From NCBI RefSeq assembly GCF_007489275.1, contig NZ_VLNR01000043.1, forward strand, positions 1 to 59,296: a stretch of 59,296 nt of DNA, in the 5' to 3' direction. Positions 45,638 to 54,899 of this stretch are shown here, piece after piece. Both the position numbers and the translations under genes were made by a program. Under the pieces are notes generated by a model. The model saw nothing but the letters and a program-made list of their open reading frames with translations. It was not told the origin of the DNA and searched no databases. Origin of the DNA: Aquimarina algiphila (GTDB taxonomy: Bacteria > Bacteroidota > Bacteroidia > Flavobacteriales > Flavobacteriaceae). Numbering within the stretch: position 1 is the first letter of the stretch; the number at the start of each line of letters is the position of its first letter.

Positions 45638-48600
45638 ATGAAAATAGGAATTAATTTTGATAGTAGCCATTTCTGGGAAAACCCTGAAGTTTTTAATATT
45701 GGTCAGGAAACACCTCATACCAACTTTATACCTTATCATGATCCAAAATTTTTATTTCAAAATATAAAAGAACAATCCTTATGCTATTTATCTCTCAATG
45801 GAGCGTGGAAATTTAAATATGTGGATACTCCCGATAATCGTCCAATAGGTTTTTATGAAGAAACATATGACACCTCTGCATGGGCAGAGATTAAAGTGCC
45901 TGCAAATTGGGAATTAGAAGGATATGGGGTTCCTATTTATGTTAACGATCGCTATCCATTTCCTAAAAACCCTCCTCATATTCCTCATAATAATAATCCT
46001 GTAGGTTCTTATAAAAAGACGTTTATAATACCTGATGAATGGAAAGATAGACAAGTATTTATTCATTTTGGGTCTGTAAAATCAGCAGCTCACTTTTGGA
46101 TTAATGGAGAATGGTTAGGATATAATCAGGATTCTATGACTCCGATTGAATTTAATATCACCAAGCACCTTAAAACAGGAGAAAATAACATTGCTGTAGA
46201 AGTATATCGTTGGTGTGATGGCTCATATCTGGAGTGTCAGGACTTTTGGCGTTTAAGTGGTATTCAGCGAGACGTATATCTGTTTTCAAGAGATCAGGTT
46301 TATATCCAGGATTTTTTTGCCATCGGAAACCTTACTTCAGATTATAATGATGGAGTTTTGGATCTTAAGATTTCACTTCAGAATTTGACACAACACCTTT
46401 GGAATGGAACCATACAATGTGAGTTATATTCTGAAAATAGAGAAATCGTACTTTCCAAAAATATTTCATGTACTTCGGTATCAGAAAACGCATCTTTTAC
46501 CATTCAGGAATTTCTTCATTGTCCAAAAAAATGGACTGCAGAAACTCCTAATCTATATCAATTGTCATTGACCCTGCTAGATCAAGATAATGAAATACTG
46601 GAGATTGTAGGATGCAAAGTAGGATTTCGAAAAATAGAAATTAAAAATGCACAACTACTCATTAACGGAAAAGCAATTACAGTACGAGGAGTTAATCGCC
46701 ATGAACATGATGAAGTAACTGGTCGTATCGTTTCTGAAGAAAGTATGATACAGGATATCAAACTAATGAAACAATATAACATCAATGCTGTGCGTAATAG
46801 TCATTATCCCAATGATGCTCGATGGTATGAATTATGTGATGAATATGGACTATATGTTGTAGATGAAGCTAATATAGAAACTCATGGTATGGGTTCTAAT
46901 TATTCTACCCCTTATGACGAATCCATACATCCTTGCAATTTACCAGAATGGAAAGCAGCACACATGGATAGAGTACGTCGAATGTTTGAACGTACCAAAA
47001 ACCATCCCTCGATTATTATATGGTCTTTGGGTAATGAAGCTGGAAATGGTTCAAATTTTAAAGCAGCATATCAATGGCTTAAATCAAAGGATGATTCCAG
47101 ACCAACACAATTCGAACAGGCTGGTGAAGAAGAAAATACTGATATTGTTTGTCCGATGTATCCATCTATTAAGCAGGTCGAAACATATGCTCAAAAAAAA
47201 CCAAAAAGACCATATATCATGTGCGAATATGCTCATGCTATGGGAAATAGCGTAGGCAACCTAAAGGAGTATTGGGATTTAATCAATAAATATAAAGCCC
47301 TACAAGGTGGTTTCATCTGGGATTGGGTAGATCAAGGAATTGAAGGGTATACTGATGATGGCCAAAAATATTGGAAATTTGGCGGTGATTTTGGGCCTTC
47401 TAATACACCGAGTGACGGTAATTTTTGTATTAATGGGTTACTATTTCCTGATCGTCAACCTCATCCTGCTATTTGGGAAGTAAAAAAATGTTACCAACCC
47501 ATTAATTTTAAAGCTATTGATCTTGAAAAAGGTAATATCCAAATCAGTAATGATTTTGATTTTATTTCACTTTCTGATATTAAAATTCGATGGGAGGTTT
47601 GGACTCAGGACAAAATATTAAAATCTGGTGTTTTTGAAAAGTTAGATATACCCCCCGGAAAGTCAAAACAATTTCATGTAGAGTACAATACAATTAATGC
47701 CTCTACAAATTCAACCTGTTTTCTAAACTTAGCAGCATTGTACTATGGTAATGACAGCTCTATCTCCATAGGGCACGAAATTGCAAAAGAGCAATTTTTA
47801 TTATTTGATGATCCTAAAATAGAACATCCGGAAAAACCAAATTATGGTGGTCTTTCTGTTCTAAAAAACAAACAAGAATATGTAATCACAGGAGATAATT
47901 TCAAGACCTCTATACACACTCTTACGGGGCTCATAAACTCTTATAACTACAAGGGAACCGAATGTATTACTGAAGCAATACGACCTAATTTCTGGAGAGC
48001 TCCTAATGATAATGATTTTGGGAATCAGATGCCAGAACGAACTAAAATATGGAGATATGCAGGAATACACACAATATTAAAACACCTTGAAATCCTGCAT
48101 CAATCATCAACACAAATATGTATTAAAACTGAGCTCTACCTACAAGATGTACAATGTAATTTTGAAATGACATATACTATAGATTCTGAAGGTACTATTC
48201 AAATACATTGTGATTTTAAAACAAGGGATCTCAAATTACCAGAATTGCCACGACTTGGGTTGTATTTTAAAGCACCACAGGCTTTTGATCATGTACAGTG
48301 GTATGGTCGAGGTCCTTTTGAAAATTATGTAGATCGTAAATATGCTGCTCATATCGGGCTATATGAGAAAAAAATAACAGATATGGCACATCAATATATC
48401 AGTCCGCAAGAAACTGGAAATAGAGAAGATACAAAGAGATTAATATTACAAAATATCAACAAAGTTCAGCTACAAATCTTGGGAGAATCTTCTTTTAGCT
48501 TTAGTGTTTTACCTTATAGTCCTGAAGCACTAACACAGAAACAACGAGGAAGTATGCATCAATATGATCTAAAAAAAGAAGATGACATTTCTATTTGTCT

Positions 48601-48721
48601 GGATCATTTACAAATGGGTGTTGGTGGTATTAATTCATGGAGAGCATATCCTTTGGACAAATATCGTTACCAGACTGATGATTATAGTTTTACGTTTCGT
48701 TTAAGAGGGCTATATAATTAA
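45638..48721 (+). CDS. lacZ: GH2 beta-galactosidase
   Basis: A 1027-residue LacZ-type enzyme with the full set of domains: sugar-binding jelly roll, immunoglobulin-like domain, catalytic barrel and C-terminal beta-galactosidase small chain. The acid/base Glu is in WSLGNEAGNG (about residue 466), the nucleophile Glu in CEYAHAMGNS (about 529). Length matches E. coli LacZ (1024). It lacks a signal peptide, so it acts on imported galactosides. Its start lies 1 bp after the alpha-galactosidase stop, so translation is coupled. Its 3' end leads directly into the 21-bp repeat array. Confidence 0.95.
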   Translation: MKIGINFDSSHFWENPEVFNIGQETPHTNFIPYHDPKFLFQNIKEQSLCYLSLNGAWKFKYVDTPDNRPIGFYEETYDTSAWAEIKVPANWELEGYGVPIYVNDRYPFPKNPPHIPHNNNPVGSYKKTFIIPDEWKDRQVFIHFGSVKSAAHFWINGEWLGYNQDSMTPIEFNITKHLKTGENNIAVEVYRWCDGSYLECQDFWRLSGIQRDVYLFSRDQVYIQDFFAIGNLTSDYNDGVLDLKISLQNLTQHLWNGTIQCELYSENREIVLSKNISCTSVSENASFTIQEFLHCPKKWTAETPNLYQLSLTLLDQDNEILEIVGCKVGFRKIEIKNAQLLINGKAITVRGVNRHEHDEVTGRIVSEESMIQDIKLMKQYNINAVRNSHYPNDARWYELCDEYGLYVVDEANIETHGMGSNYSTPYDESIHPCNLPEWKAAHMDRVRRMFERTKNHPSIIIWSLGNEAGNGSNFKAAYQWLKSKDDSRPTQFEQAGEEENTDIVCPMYPSIKQVETYAQKKPKRPYIMCEYAHAMGNSVGNLKEYWDLINKYKALQGGFIWDWVDQGIEGYTDDGQKYWKFGGDFGPSNTPSDGNFCINGLLFPDRQPHPAIWEVKKCYQPINFKAIDLEKGNIQISNDFDFISLSDIKIRWEVWTQDKILKSGVFEKLDIPPGKSKQFHVEYNTINASTNSTCFLNLAALYYGNDSSISIGHEIAKEQFLLFDDPKIEHPEKPNYGGLSVLKNKQEYVITGDNFKTSIHTLTGLINSYNYKGTECITEAIRPNFWRAPNDNDFGNQMPERTKIWRYAGIHTILKHLEILHQSSTQICIKTELYLQDVQCNFEMTYTIDSEGTIQIHCDFKTRDLKLPELPRLGLYFKAPQAFDHVQWYGRGPFENYVDRKYAAHIGLYEKKITDMAHQYISPQETGNREDTKRLILQNINKVQLQILGESSFSFSVLPYSPEALTQKQRGSMHQYDLKKEDDISICLDHLQMGVGGINSWRAYPLDKYRYQTDDYSFTFRLRGLYN

Positions 48722-48732
48722 AATTGTTGTAT

Positions 48733-48962
48733 TGTAGATACGTATTGTTGCAATGCAGGTTTATATTACTGTACTGCAGATATGACTCATTGTACTGTAG
48801 ATACTCATTTTTATAATGCAGACACATATTGCAGTACTGTGATGTTCATTTTTATAATGTAGATACCTACTGCAATATTGTAGACACTCATTGTTGTACT
48901 ATAGATGTGTATTGTAACTCTGCAAATCCCTATTATTGTAATGTAGAAATTCATATTATTAA
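48733..48962 (+). repeat. Eleven degenerate 21-bp tandem repeats
   Basis: Units start at 48733 and recur every 21 bp (one is 20 bp, 48838-48857), eleven in all, with consensus near TGTAGATACTCATTGTTGTAA. They start 12 bp after the beta-galactosidase stop. Units 4-5 and 6-7 also resemble each other, hinting at a former 41-42-bp higher unit. Read in the beta-galactosidase frame the units give a heptapeptide like NVDTYCN, but there is no start codon and the 20-bp unit breaks the frame. Confidence 0.85.
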
Positions 48963-49014
48963 GTATTGCATAGAGAACGTATCTACTTCTCTTTTGTAAC
49001 TTCATCTTTTAACT

Positions 49015-49509
49015 ATGAGAAAAGTTATAATTAGATTTATTGACACTTTCTATTTTTTATTTCAGAGATTAATCCCTTTGAAAACATATAGATATGCCTT
49101 TTGTGGAGGAAGTAATTTAGTTTTTGACACTATTTTATATTTTGTTTTTTACAACTTTGTTTTCTCAAAACAAAATGTAGACATGGTTGTTTTTGTTTTT
49201 AGCCCCCATATAGCATCTTTATTCTTTGTTTTCCCCATTACATTTTTAACAGGTTTCATGCTCAGTAGATATATTACTTTTCAAAATTCAAATTTACCAT
49301 GTAGAGTTCAATTTTTTAGATATCTTATTGTTGGAATAGGCGCTATTTTAATTAGTTATTGTGCTATGAAGTTTTTAATTGATTTCTTGAAATTCTATCC
49401 AACTCCTTCCAGATTTATAACCATAATCTTAACTGTTGTTTATAGTTATATTCTACAAAATAAGTTTAGTTTTAGAGTTGAAAAAAACGATAACTTATTT
49501 TTAAAATAG
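49015..49509 (+). CDS. GtrA family membrane protein
   Basis: A 164-residue membrane protein with four hydrophobic segments and the GtrA opening (YRYAFCGGSNLVFDTILYFVFY) and later GFMLSRYITFQNS. GtrA proteins flip or hold undecaprenyl-linked sugars during O-antigen or wall-sugar decoration. No glycosyltransferase is adjacent, so its target is unknown. It lies 53 bp after the repeat array and 32 bp before the methyltransferase gene. Confidence 0.88.
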   Translation: MRKVIIRFIDTFYFLFQRLIPLKTYRYAFCGGSNLVFDTILYFVFYNFVFSKQNVDMVVFVFSPHIASLFFVFPITFLTGFMLSRYITFQNSNLPCRVQFFRYLIVGIGAILISYCAMKFLIDFLKFYPTPSRFITIILTVVYSYILQNKFSFRVEKNDNLFLK

Positions 49510-49541
49510 ACTATCTTTAATTCTGAAAATAGCACTTTACT

Positions 49542-50147
49542 ATGAATCAAAATCAATCCCAAGAAAATGCATATTGGACACAACGATATACCGAAAATCG
49601 TACAGGTTGGGATATTGGATATGTTGCGACTCCTCTAAAAAATTATATTGATCAATTAACCGATAAAACTATTAACATCCTTATTCCTGGAGCCGGGAAC
49701 GCCTATGAAGCAGAGTATTTATTTCAAAATGGGTTTCATAATGTGTATGTCTTAGATATTTCTCAAACTCCTCTTGATACATTTGCCCAACGGGTTCCTG
49801 ATTTCCCCAAATCGCAGTTGATATTAGGTGATTTTTTTACTTTAAAAGGGAGTTATGATCTCATTATTGAACAAACCTTTTTTTGCTCCTTTATTCCCAC
49901 TCCAGAAAACCGATCAACATATGTTCTACAAATGTCAAACCTTCTTAATCCCGACGGGAAATTAGTAGGCCTATGGTTTGATATTCCGCTTACAGACGAT
50001 ATGGAAAAGCGCCCTTTTGGTGGAGATAAAAAAGAGTATTTATCATACCTGGAAACACATTTTGAAACCATTATTTTCGAAAAATGCTATAACTCTATTC
50101 CCGAACGACAAGGAAATGAGCTTTTTGGTATTTTTAGGAAAAAATAA
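49542..50147 (+). CDS. TPMT-like SAM-dependent methyltransferase
   Basis: A 201-residue class-I methyltransferase of the thiopurine methyltransferase type, which methylates thiols, halides or selenium/tellurium compounds. The SAM-binding motif is NILIPGAGNAYEAEYLFQNGF (about 45-65) and the opening WTQRYTENRTGWDIGYVATPL is the family signature; EQTFFCSFIP (motif IV) also fits. Substrate unknown. It is convergent with the E1 gene, 4 bp apart. Confidence 0.88.
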   Translation: MNQNQSQENAYWTQRYTENRTGWDIGYVATPLKNYIDQLTDKTINILIPGAGNAYEAEYLFQNGFHNVYVLDISQTPLDTFAQRVPDFPKSQLILGDFFTLKGSYDLIIEQTFFCSFIPTPENRSTYVLQMSNLLNPDGKLVGLWFDIPLTDDMEKRPFGGDKKEYLSYLETHFETIIFEKCYNSIPERQGNELFGIFRKK

Positions 50148-50151
50148 AGCC

Positions 50152-52248
50152 TTAATATTTCAACAATTCATCAATTTTAGCTTTTACTTTCGCTGTAGAA
50201 GGAATCATTGTTTGTTCTAATGTACTATTCAATGGAATAGCAGGCATATTTTCTGACCCTATAGTCATAACCGGTGCATCTAAGGATTTAAAACATTCTT
50301 CCTGAATTTTTCCTGCCAAAGCTCTGGCAAACGAATTATTACTTGGCTCTTCAGTAACCACAAGACATTTTTTAGTCTTTTTAACCGATTCTATAATCGT
50401 TTCTTCGTCCAACGGAAACAGTGTTCGTAAATCAATAATTTCAACAGTGTCTTTTATACTTTTTGTAGCATTCAATGCCCAATGAACTCCCATACCATAA
50501 GTAACCACAGTCAATGTTTCTTTTTCATCCTGTGGCCAAATACGTTGTACAATATTAGCTTTCCCAAAGGGCAACACATACTCTTCTGACGGTTCTATAG
50601 TTCTTGCTGCTTCCGTTCCTTTAACTTTAGACCAATACAATCCTTTATGCTCTAAAATCACTACTGGATTAGGGTCATAATATGCAGCTTTCATAAGTCC
50701 TTTTAGATCAGCACCATTACTTGGATATGCAATCTTGATTCCACGAATATTAGTAACCACTGATTCTACAGAAGAAGAATGATAGGGTCCTCCACTACCA
50801 TATGCTCCAATAGGCACTCTTAAAATCATAGATACAGGCCATTTTCCGTTAGATAAGTAACAAGATCTACTCACCTCTGTAAACAACTGATTTAATCCTG
50901 GCCATATATAATCTGCAAATTGTACCTCTACAATCGGTTTTAAACCTGCGGCAGACATCCCCACTGTTGATCCAACGATAAAGGCCTCCTGGATTGGTGT
51001 GTTAAATACACGTTCGTCTCCAAATTTTTGAGCTAATGTTGCTGCTTCTCTAAAAACTCCTCCTAATCGTCCCCCTACATCTTGTCCATACAATAAACAT
51101 TCTTTGTGTTCCTTCATTAATTCTTCAACCGCAAATAAAGCACAGTCTACCATCACCACTTCTTCCTTATCTGAAGGAGATCGTTCTCCCTTTTCTTCTG
51201 TAATAGGTGTTGGCGCAAAATCGTGAGTAAACAGATCCTCTGGTTTGGGATCTTCAGCTTTCATAGCTTCCTGTAAATCCTTAGATACAGTAACTTTTGC
51301 ATCAGCTTCGATTGTATCTACTTCTTTTTCTGTAAATCCATTCTCAAGCAATTGATTCCTCAATACGGGATATGGATCACGAGAACGAGCCTCCTCTAAG
51401 TCATCTCGATACCACTCCATTCTTACTCCAGATGTATGGTGGTTTAATAATGGTACTTTTGCATGTACAAGTATTGGTCTACGTTCTTCCCGTATTGTTT
51501 TAATCGCCTCTTGTATCGCCAGATAGCTTTCTGTAAAATTTGCTCCATCAATAGAAATGGCTTCAAGGCCATTAAATCCTGCTGCATATTCAAAAGCGTT
51601 TTGCGCTCGGGTTTCGGCTTCATTAGCCGAAATATCCCACCCATTATCCTGCACTAAATATAAAATCGGTAATTGCTTTAGGGCAGCCATCTGAAATGCT
51701 TCTGCAATTTCTCCTTCAGTGACCGAAGCATCTCCCAAAGAACACACGACCAGAGGTCTCTTGGATATCTCACTCGTACCTGACTCGTTTTCTGTACTAT
51801 GATCAATACCTACTAATTCTTTATACTGCATCCCCATAGCCACTCCCGTTGCTGGAATTGCCTGCATCCCTGTCGCCGAGGATTGATGTGGTATTTTAGG
51901 TTTATCATCATCCCTTAAACTTGGGTGTGAATAATAAGTTCTTCCTCCAGAAAAAGGATCATCTTTTTTAGCCAATAATTGTAGCATCAGGTCGTATGGG
52001 CGCATTCCGATACCTAACAACATCGAATCATCTCTATAATATGGAAACGCATAATCCTGAGGCAATAGTTGCATCGCAGTAGCAATCTGAATAGCTTCAT
52101 GTCCTCTGGACGTAGCATGTACATATTTAGAAACCGTTTTAAAATTCTCTTCATAGAGCTCGGTCATACTTTTTGCGGTGCATAACGTAGAAAATGCTTT
52201 TTGTAATACTTCTTTTGCTATTGTTTTTTGGGCTAACATAATTTTCAA
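50152..52248 (-). CDS. Branched-chain 2-oxoacid dehydrogenase E1, alpha/beta fusion
   Basis: A 698-residue thiamine-diphosphate enzyme that decarboxylates branched-chain 2-oxoacids. The first half (about 1-340) is an E1 alpha chain with the ThDP motif GDASVTEGEIAEAFQ...QDNGWDIS; the second (about 360-698) is E1 beta (LLYGQDVGGRLGGVFREA, FADYIWPGLNQ, GAYGSGGPYHSSS). Most bacteria have two genes; the fusion is common in Bacteroidetes. It is the last gene of a minus-strand run E2-ilvE-E1. The E3 (lipoamide dehydrogenase) gene is not in the window. Confidence 0.93.
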   Translation of the reverse strand: MKIMLAQKTIAKEVLQKAFSTLCTAKSMTELYEENFKTVSKYVHATSRGHEAIQIATAMQLLPQDYAFPYYRDDSMLLGIGMRPYDLMLQLLAKKDDPFSGGRTYYSHPSLRDDDKPKIPHQSSATGMQAIPATGVAMGMQYKELVGIDHSTENESGTSEISKRPLVVCSLGDASVTEGEIAEAFQMAALKQLPILYLVQDNGWDISANEAETRAQNAFEYAAGFNGLEAISIDGANFTESYLAIQEAIKTIREERRPILVHAKVPLLNHHTSGVRMEWYRDDLEEARSRDPYPVLRNQLLENGFTEKEVDTIEADAKVTVSKDLQEAMKAEDPKPEDLFTHDFAPTPITEEKGERSPSDKEEVVMVDCALFAVEELMKEHKECLLYGQDVGGRLGGVFREAATLAQKFGDERVFNTPIQEAFIVGSTVGMSAAGLKPIVEVQFADYIWPGLNQLFTEVSRSCYLSNGKWPVSMILRVPIGAYGSGGPYHSSSVESVVTNIRGIKIAYPSNGADLKGLMKAAYYDPNPVVILEHKGLYWSKVKGTEAARTIEPSEEYVLPFGKANIVQRIWPQDEKETLTVVTYGMGVHWALNATKSIKDTVEIIDLRTLFPLDEETIIESVKKTKKCLVVTEEPSNNSFARALAGKIQEECFKSLDAPVMTIGSENMPAIPLNSTLEQTMIPSTAKVKAKIDELLKY

Positions 52249-52288
52249 ATTTTTGAAATACAGATTGCTTTTTCAAGCATCTAAACAT

Positions 52289-53362
52289 TTATCCTACTTT
52301 TTCTTCTGCATTTACTGGTATAATCCAGCCATGTTTATCTTCTCTCTTCTGCATCTTTATTTCATCAAGAGTATTTTTCATATCCTGACTTACTGGGTTA
52401 TTTTCTGGCAATGTAATTACTTCATCAATATATCCTATTGCTTCTACCATTGCTATAGCAACTGCTGTACCAGTACCAAAAGCTTCCTCTAGTTTTCCTT
52501 CTTTTGAAAATGCAATCACTTCATCTATAGTAATCGGGCGTTCCTCTACTTCGAAACCTTTATCATTTAACAAAGTAATTACACTATCTCTGGTAATTCC
52601 TTTTAGAATGGATCCATTTGTACTTGGAGTAATAAATCGACCATCGACTTTAAAAAAGATATTCATTGTTCCCACTTCCTGAATATATTTATGCTCATTG
52701 GCATCTAACCATAACACTTGATCGTATCCTTTTGCTTTTGCTTTTTCGGTTGGTAAGATGGCTGCAGCATAGTTTCCTGCAGCTTTTGCTTCTCCTGTTC
52801 CCCCATCAGCTGCTCTTATATATTCTGTTTCTGCATATAGTCTTATTTTTTTTGTAAAAAATGGTCCCGCAGGAGAACAGATTACAATGAATTTATAGCT
52901 TGTCGCTGCACGCATTCCTATAAAAGGTTCATCTGCATACATAAACGGACGTAAATACAATGCACTACCTTCTTGTGGTGGAATCCAATTTTGCTCAACA
53001 CCGACAATTTGTTTCACAGCTTCTACAAAAAGGGTTTCAGGAACAGCAGGCATTCCCATTCTGGCAGCACTGTGATTAAATCGTTTTGCGTTCTCTTCAG
53101 GCCTAAACAACAATGGTGTATTGTTGTTACCAACGGTAGCTTTCATGCCTTCAAAAATTGCTTGACCATAGTGTAAAGCCATCGCAGCCGGGTGTGTTGG
53201 AATCAATTCCAGAGGCTCTATTCGAGGGTTTTTCCAAGCTCCGTCTTCATATTCACATACAAACATATGATCAGTAAAAGTTCTTCCCAAAGGAATATTA
53301 TCAAAATCAATATCCTTTAATTTCGAATTTGAGGTCCTTCTAATTTTGATTTGTTCTTCCAT
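52289..53362 (-). CDS. ilvE: Branched-chain amino acid aminotransferase
   Basis: A 357-residue class-IV PLP aminotransferase that interconverts leucine, isoleucine and valine with their 2-oxoacids. Diagnostic blocks are FDNIPLGRTFTDHMFV, HYGQAIFEGMKAT, GEAKAAGNYAAAILPTEKAKAKGYDQVLWLDANEHKYIQEVGTMNIFF with the PLP lysine region, and SILKGITRDSV. Standing between E2 and E1 of the oxoacid dehydrogenase, it fits catabolism: transaminate, then decarboxylate. It is 40 bp upstream of the E1 gene and about 85 bp after the E2 gene. Confidence 0.95.
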   Translation of the reverse strand: MEEQIKIRRTSNSKLKDIDFDNIPLGRTFTDHMFVCEYEDGAWKNPRIEPLELIPTHPAAMALHYGQAIFEGMKATVGNNNTPLLFRPEENAKRFNHSAARMGMPAVPETLFVEAVKQIVGVEQNWIPPQEGSALYLRPFMYADEPFIGMRAATSYKFIVICSPAGPFFTKKIRLYAETEYIRAADGGTGEAKAAGNYAAAILPTEKAKAKGYDQVLWLDANEHKYIQEVGTMNIFFKVDGRFITPSTNGSILKGITRDSVITLLNDKGFEVEERPITIDEVIAFSKEGKLEEAFGTGTAVAIAMVEAIGYIDEVITLPENNPVSQDMKNTLDEIKMQKREDKHGWIIPVNAEEKVG

Positions 53363-53410
53363 TTTTTTTATATTTTTAATGACTTCGGGTATATACCAAC
53401 AATCCTCTAT

Positions 53411-53426
53411 CCCTTCCTAAAAGGGA
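53411..53426. repeat. Short CCCTT/AAGGG hairpin between E2 and ilvE
   Basis: TCCCTT and AAGGGA arms (6 bp) in the gap between the E2 stop and ilvE. It resembles, in reduced form, the CCCC-AAAA-GGGG hairpin at 59118-59129 ahead of paaZ; both are followed by AATT. Weak on its own. Confidence 0.35.
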
Positions 53427-53446
53427 ATTTTGTTAACTCTAATTTT

Positions 53447-54751
53447 TTAAATCTCTCTATTACTATCAAAAGCTTCTAATTCATCACCAACTTTACGTAG
53501 AAATGACCCTCCTAGAAATCCATCTACTACTCTATGGTCAAAGGATAAGGATAAATACATCATACTTCGTATTGCAATTTCATCTCCTTTTTCTGTGGTA
53601 ATTACTTCAGGCCTTTTCTTTATGATTCCTAAAGCTAGAATTGCCACTTCTGGTTGGTTTATAATTGGTGTTCCCATTAGGCTACCAAATGTTCCTACAT
53701 TAGAAATTGTAAACGTACTTCCTTTAACCTCATCTGGTTTTAAATCATTATTCCTTGCATTATTTGCCAGATGATTCACTCTCTTAGCTAATCCAAGGAG
53801 ATTCTTCTCGTCTGCGTTTTTCACTACAGGAACAATGAGGTTTCCATTGGGTAATGCTGTTGCCATACCAATGTTAATATCACTATGGACTACAATATTT
53901 TTATCATCCACAGAAACATTAATCATTGGATACTCTTGAATTGCTTTTGCAACTGCTTCTACAAAAATTGGTGTAAACGTTAGTTTCTCTCCATGTTTTT
54001 CCTGAAATGCTATTTTCACTTTATTTCTCCAATTCACAATATTGGTTACATCAACTTCGATATAACTCGTCACATGAGGAGATGTATGTTTAGAGTACAC
54101 CATATGATCTGCGATCATTTTACGCATACGATCCATTTCTACAATACGGTCTTTACCCTCTACAAATGCAACAGGTGGAGCATTATAGCTCGATTTGGGA
54201 GCTTCTAACTGCGGTCTGCTTGGCAAAGGATACTTTCTGTTTTTTATATAGTGCATCACATCGCTTTTGCGAATTCGACCCTCTGTTCCTGTTCCCTGAA
54301 TGCTTTGTACTTCTTCTAATGTTAAGTTTTCTTTTTGGGCTATACTAAGTACTAATGGAGATAAAAATGCATCTGGATTAGACACCAGTTTTTGAGTTGT
54401 ATATTCTCTTTTTGGGTTTGAGGCAGATATTTCTTTATTTTTTATCGAAAGAGTCTCTTTAGTAACAGAAACATTTTCTTTGGTTATTGTCTTCTTAGTT
54501 CCTTGAATAGTATCTTCATTAATAATAGCAATCACTTTTCCTATTTCGACTACTTCGTTAGATTGAAACAATATTTCTGTAATTACTCCTGCACAAGGAG
54601 AAGGAACTTCAGAATCTACCTTATCTGTAGCTACTTCTAAAATGGTTTCATCTTCTTCTACTGTATCGCCTACATTCTTTAACCAATTAAGAATGGTAGC
54701 TTCTGATATACTTTCGCCCATTTTGGGCATTTTTAATTCAATTATTGCCAT
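53447..54751 (-). CDS. 2-oxoacid dehydrogenase E2 (lipoyl acyltransferase)
   Basis: A 434-residue E2 core subunit. An N-terminal lipoyl domain (EVATDKVDSEVPSPCAG, lipoylated Lys about 43) is followed by a Lys/Thr-rich linker, a peripheral-subunit-binding domain (LVLSIAQKENLTLEEVQSIQGTG, about 131-170), and the acyltransferase domain (about 200-434) ending SFDHRVVDGFLGGSFLRKVG with the catalytic His. One lipoyl domain only. With the E1 fusion gene it forms a branched-chain oxoacid complex; a pyruvate complex is less likely given ilvE next door. Confidence 0.93.
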   Translation of the reverse strand: MAIIELKMPKMGESISEATILNWLKNVGDTVEEDETILEVATDKVDSEVPSPCAGVITEILFQSNEVVEIGKVIAIINEDTIQGTKKTITKENVSVTKETLSIKNKEISASNPKREYTTQKLVSNPDAFLSPLVLSIAQKENLTLEEVQSIQGTGTEGRIRKSDVMHYIKNRKYPLPSRPQLEAPKSSYNAPPVAFVEGKDRIVEMDRMRKMIADHMVYSKHTSPHVTSYIEVDVTNIVNWRNKVKIAFQEKHGEKLTFTPIFVEAVAKAIQEYPMINVSVDDKNIVVHSDINIGMATALPNGNLIVPVVKNADEKNLLGLAKRVNHLANNARNNDLKPDEVKGSTFTISNVGTFGSLMGTPIINQPEVAILALGIIKKRPEVITTEKGDEIAIRSMMYLSLSFDHRVVDGFLGGSFLRKVGDELEAFDSNREI

Positions 54752-54810
54752 TTTGGTTAACTAATGTTTGTTAGTTTAATATTTATACTATGTTATTTAT
54801 CATTAACTTT

Positions 54811-54890
54811 TTTGTCATTCCAGCATAGGCTGGAATCCATCACTTCATTTTCTGTTATTATAGATCCCAGATCAAGTCTGGGATGACAAA
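54811..54890. repeat. REP-like palindromic element folding as a three-way junction
   Basis: Outer arms TTTGTC (54811-54816) and GACAAA (54885-54890) enclose two perfect 8-bp hairpins: ATTCCAGC/GCTGGAAT (54817-54836, 4-base loop) and ATCCCAGA/TCTGGGAT (54864-54884, 5-base loop). The layout resembles intergenic palindromic elements seen in many bacteria with GTCATTCC...GGAATGACA ends. It lies between paaY and the E2 gene. Confidence 0.8.
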
Positions 54891-54899
54891 TTTTATGGT

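Noticed and set aside
48811..49005. A 64-residue minus-strand open frame in the repeat array
   Set aside because: It consists of translated 21-bp repeats; the frame has no family resemblance and the plus-strand explanation is at least as good.
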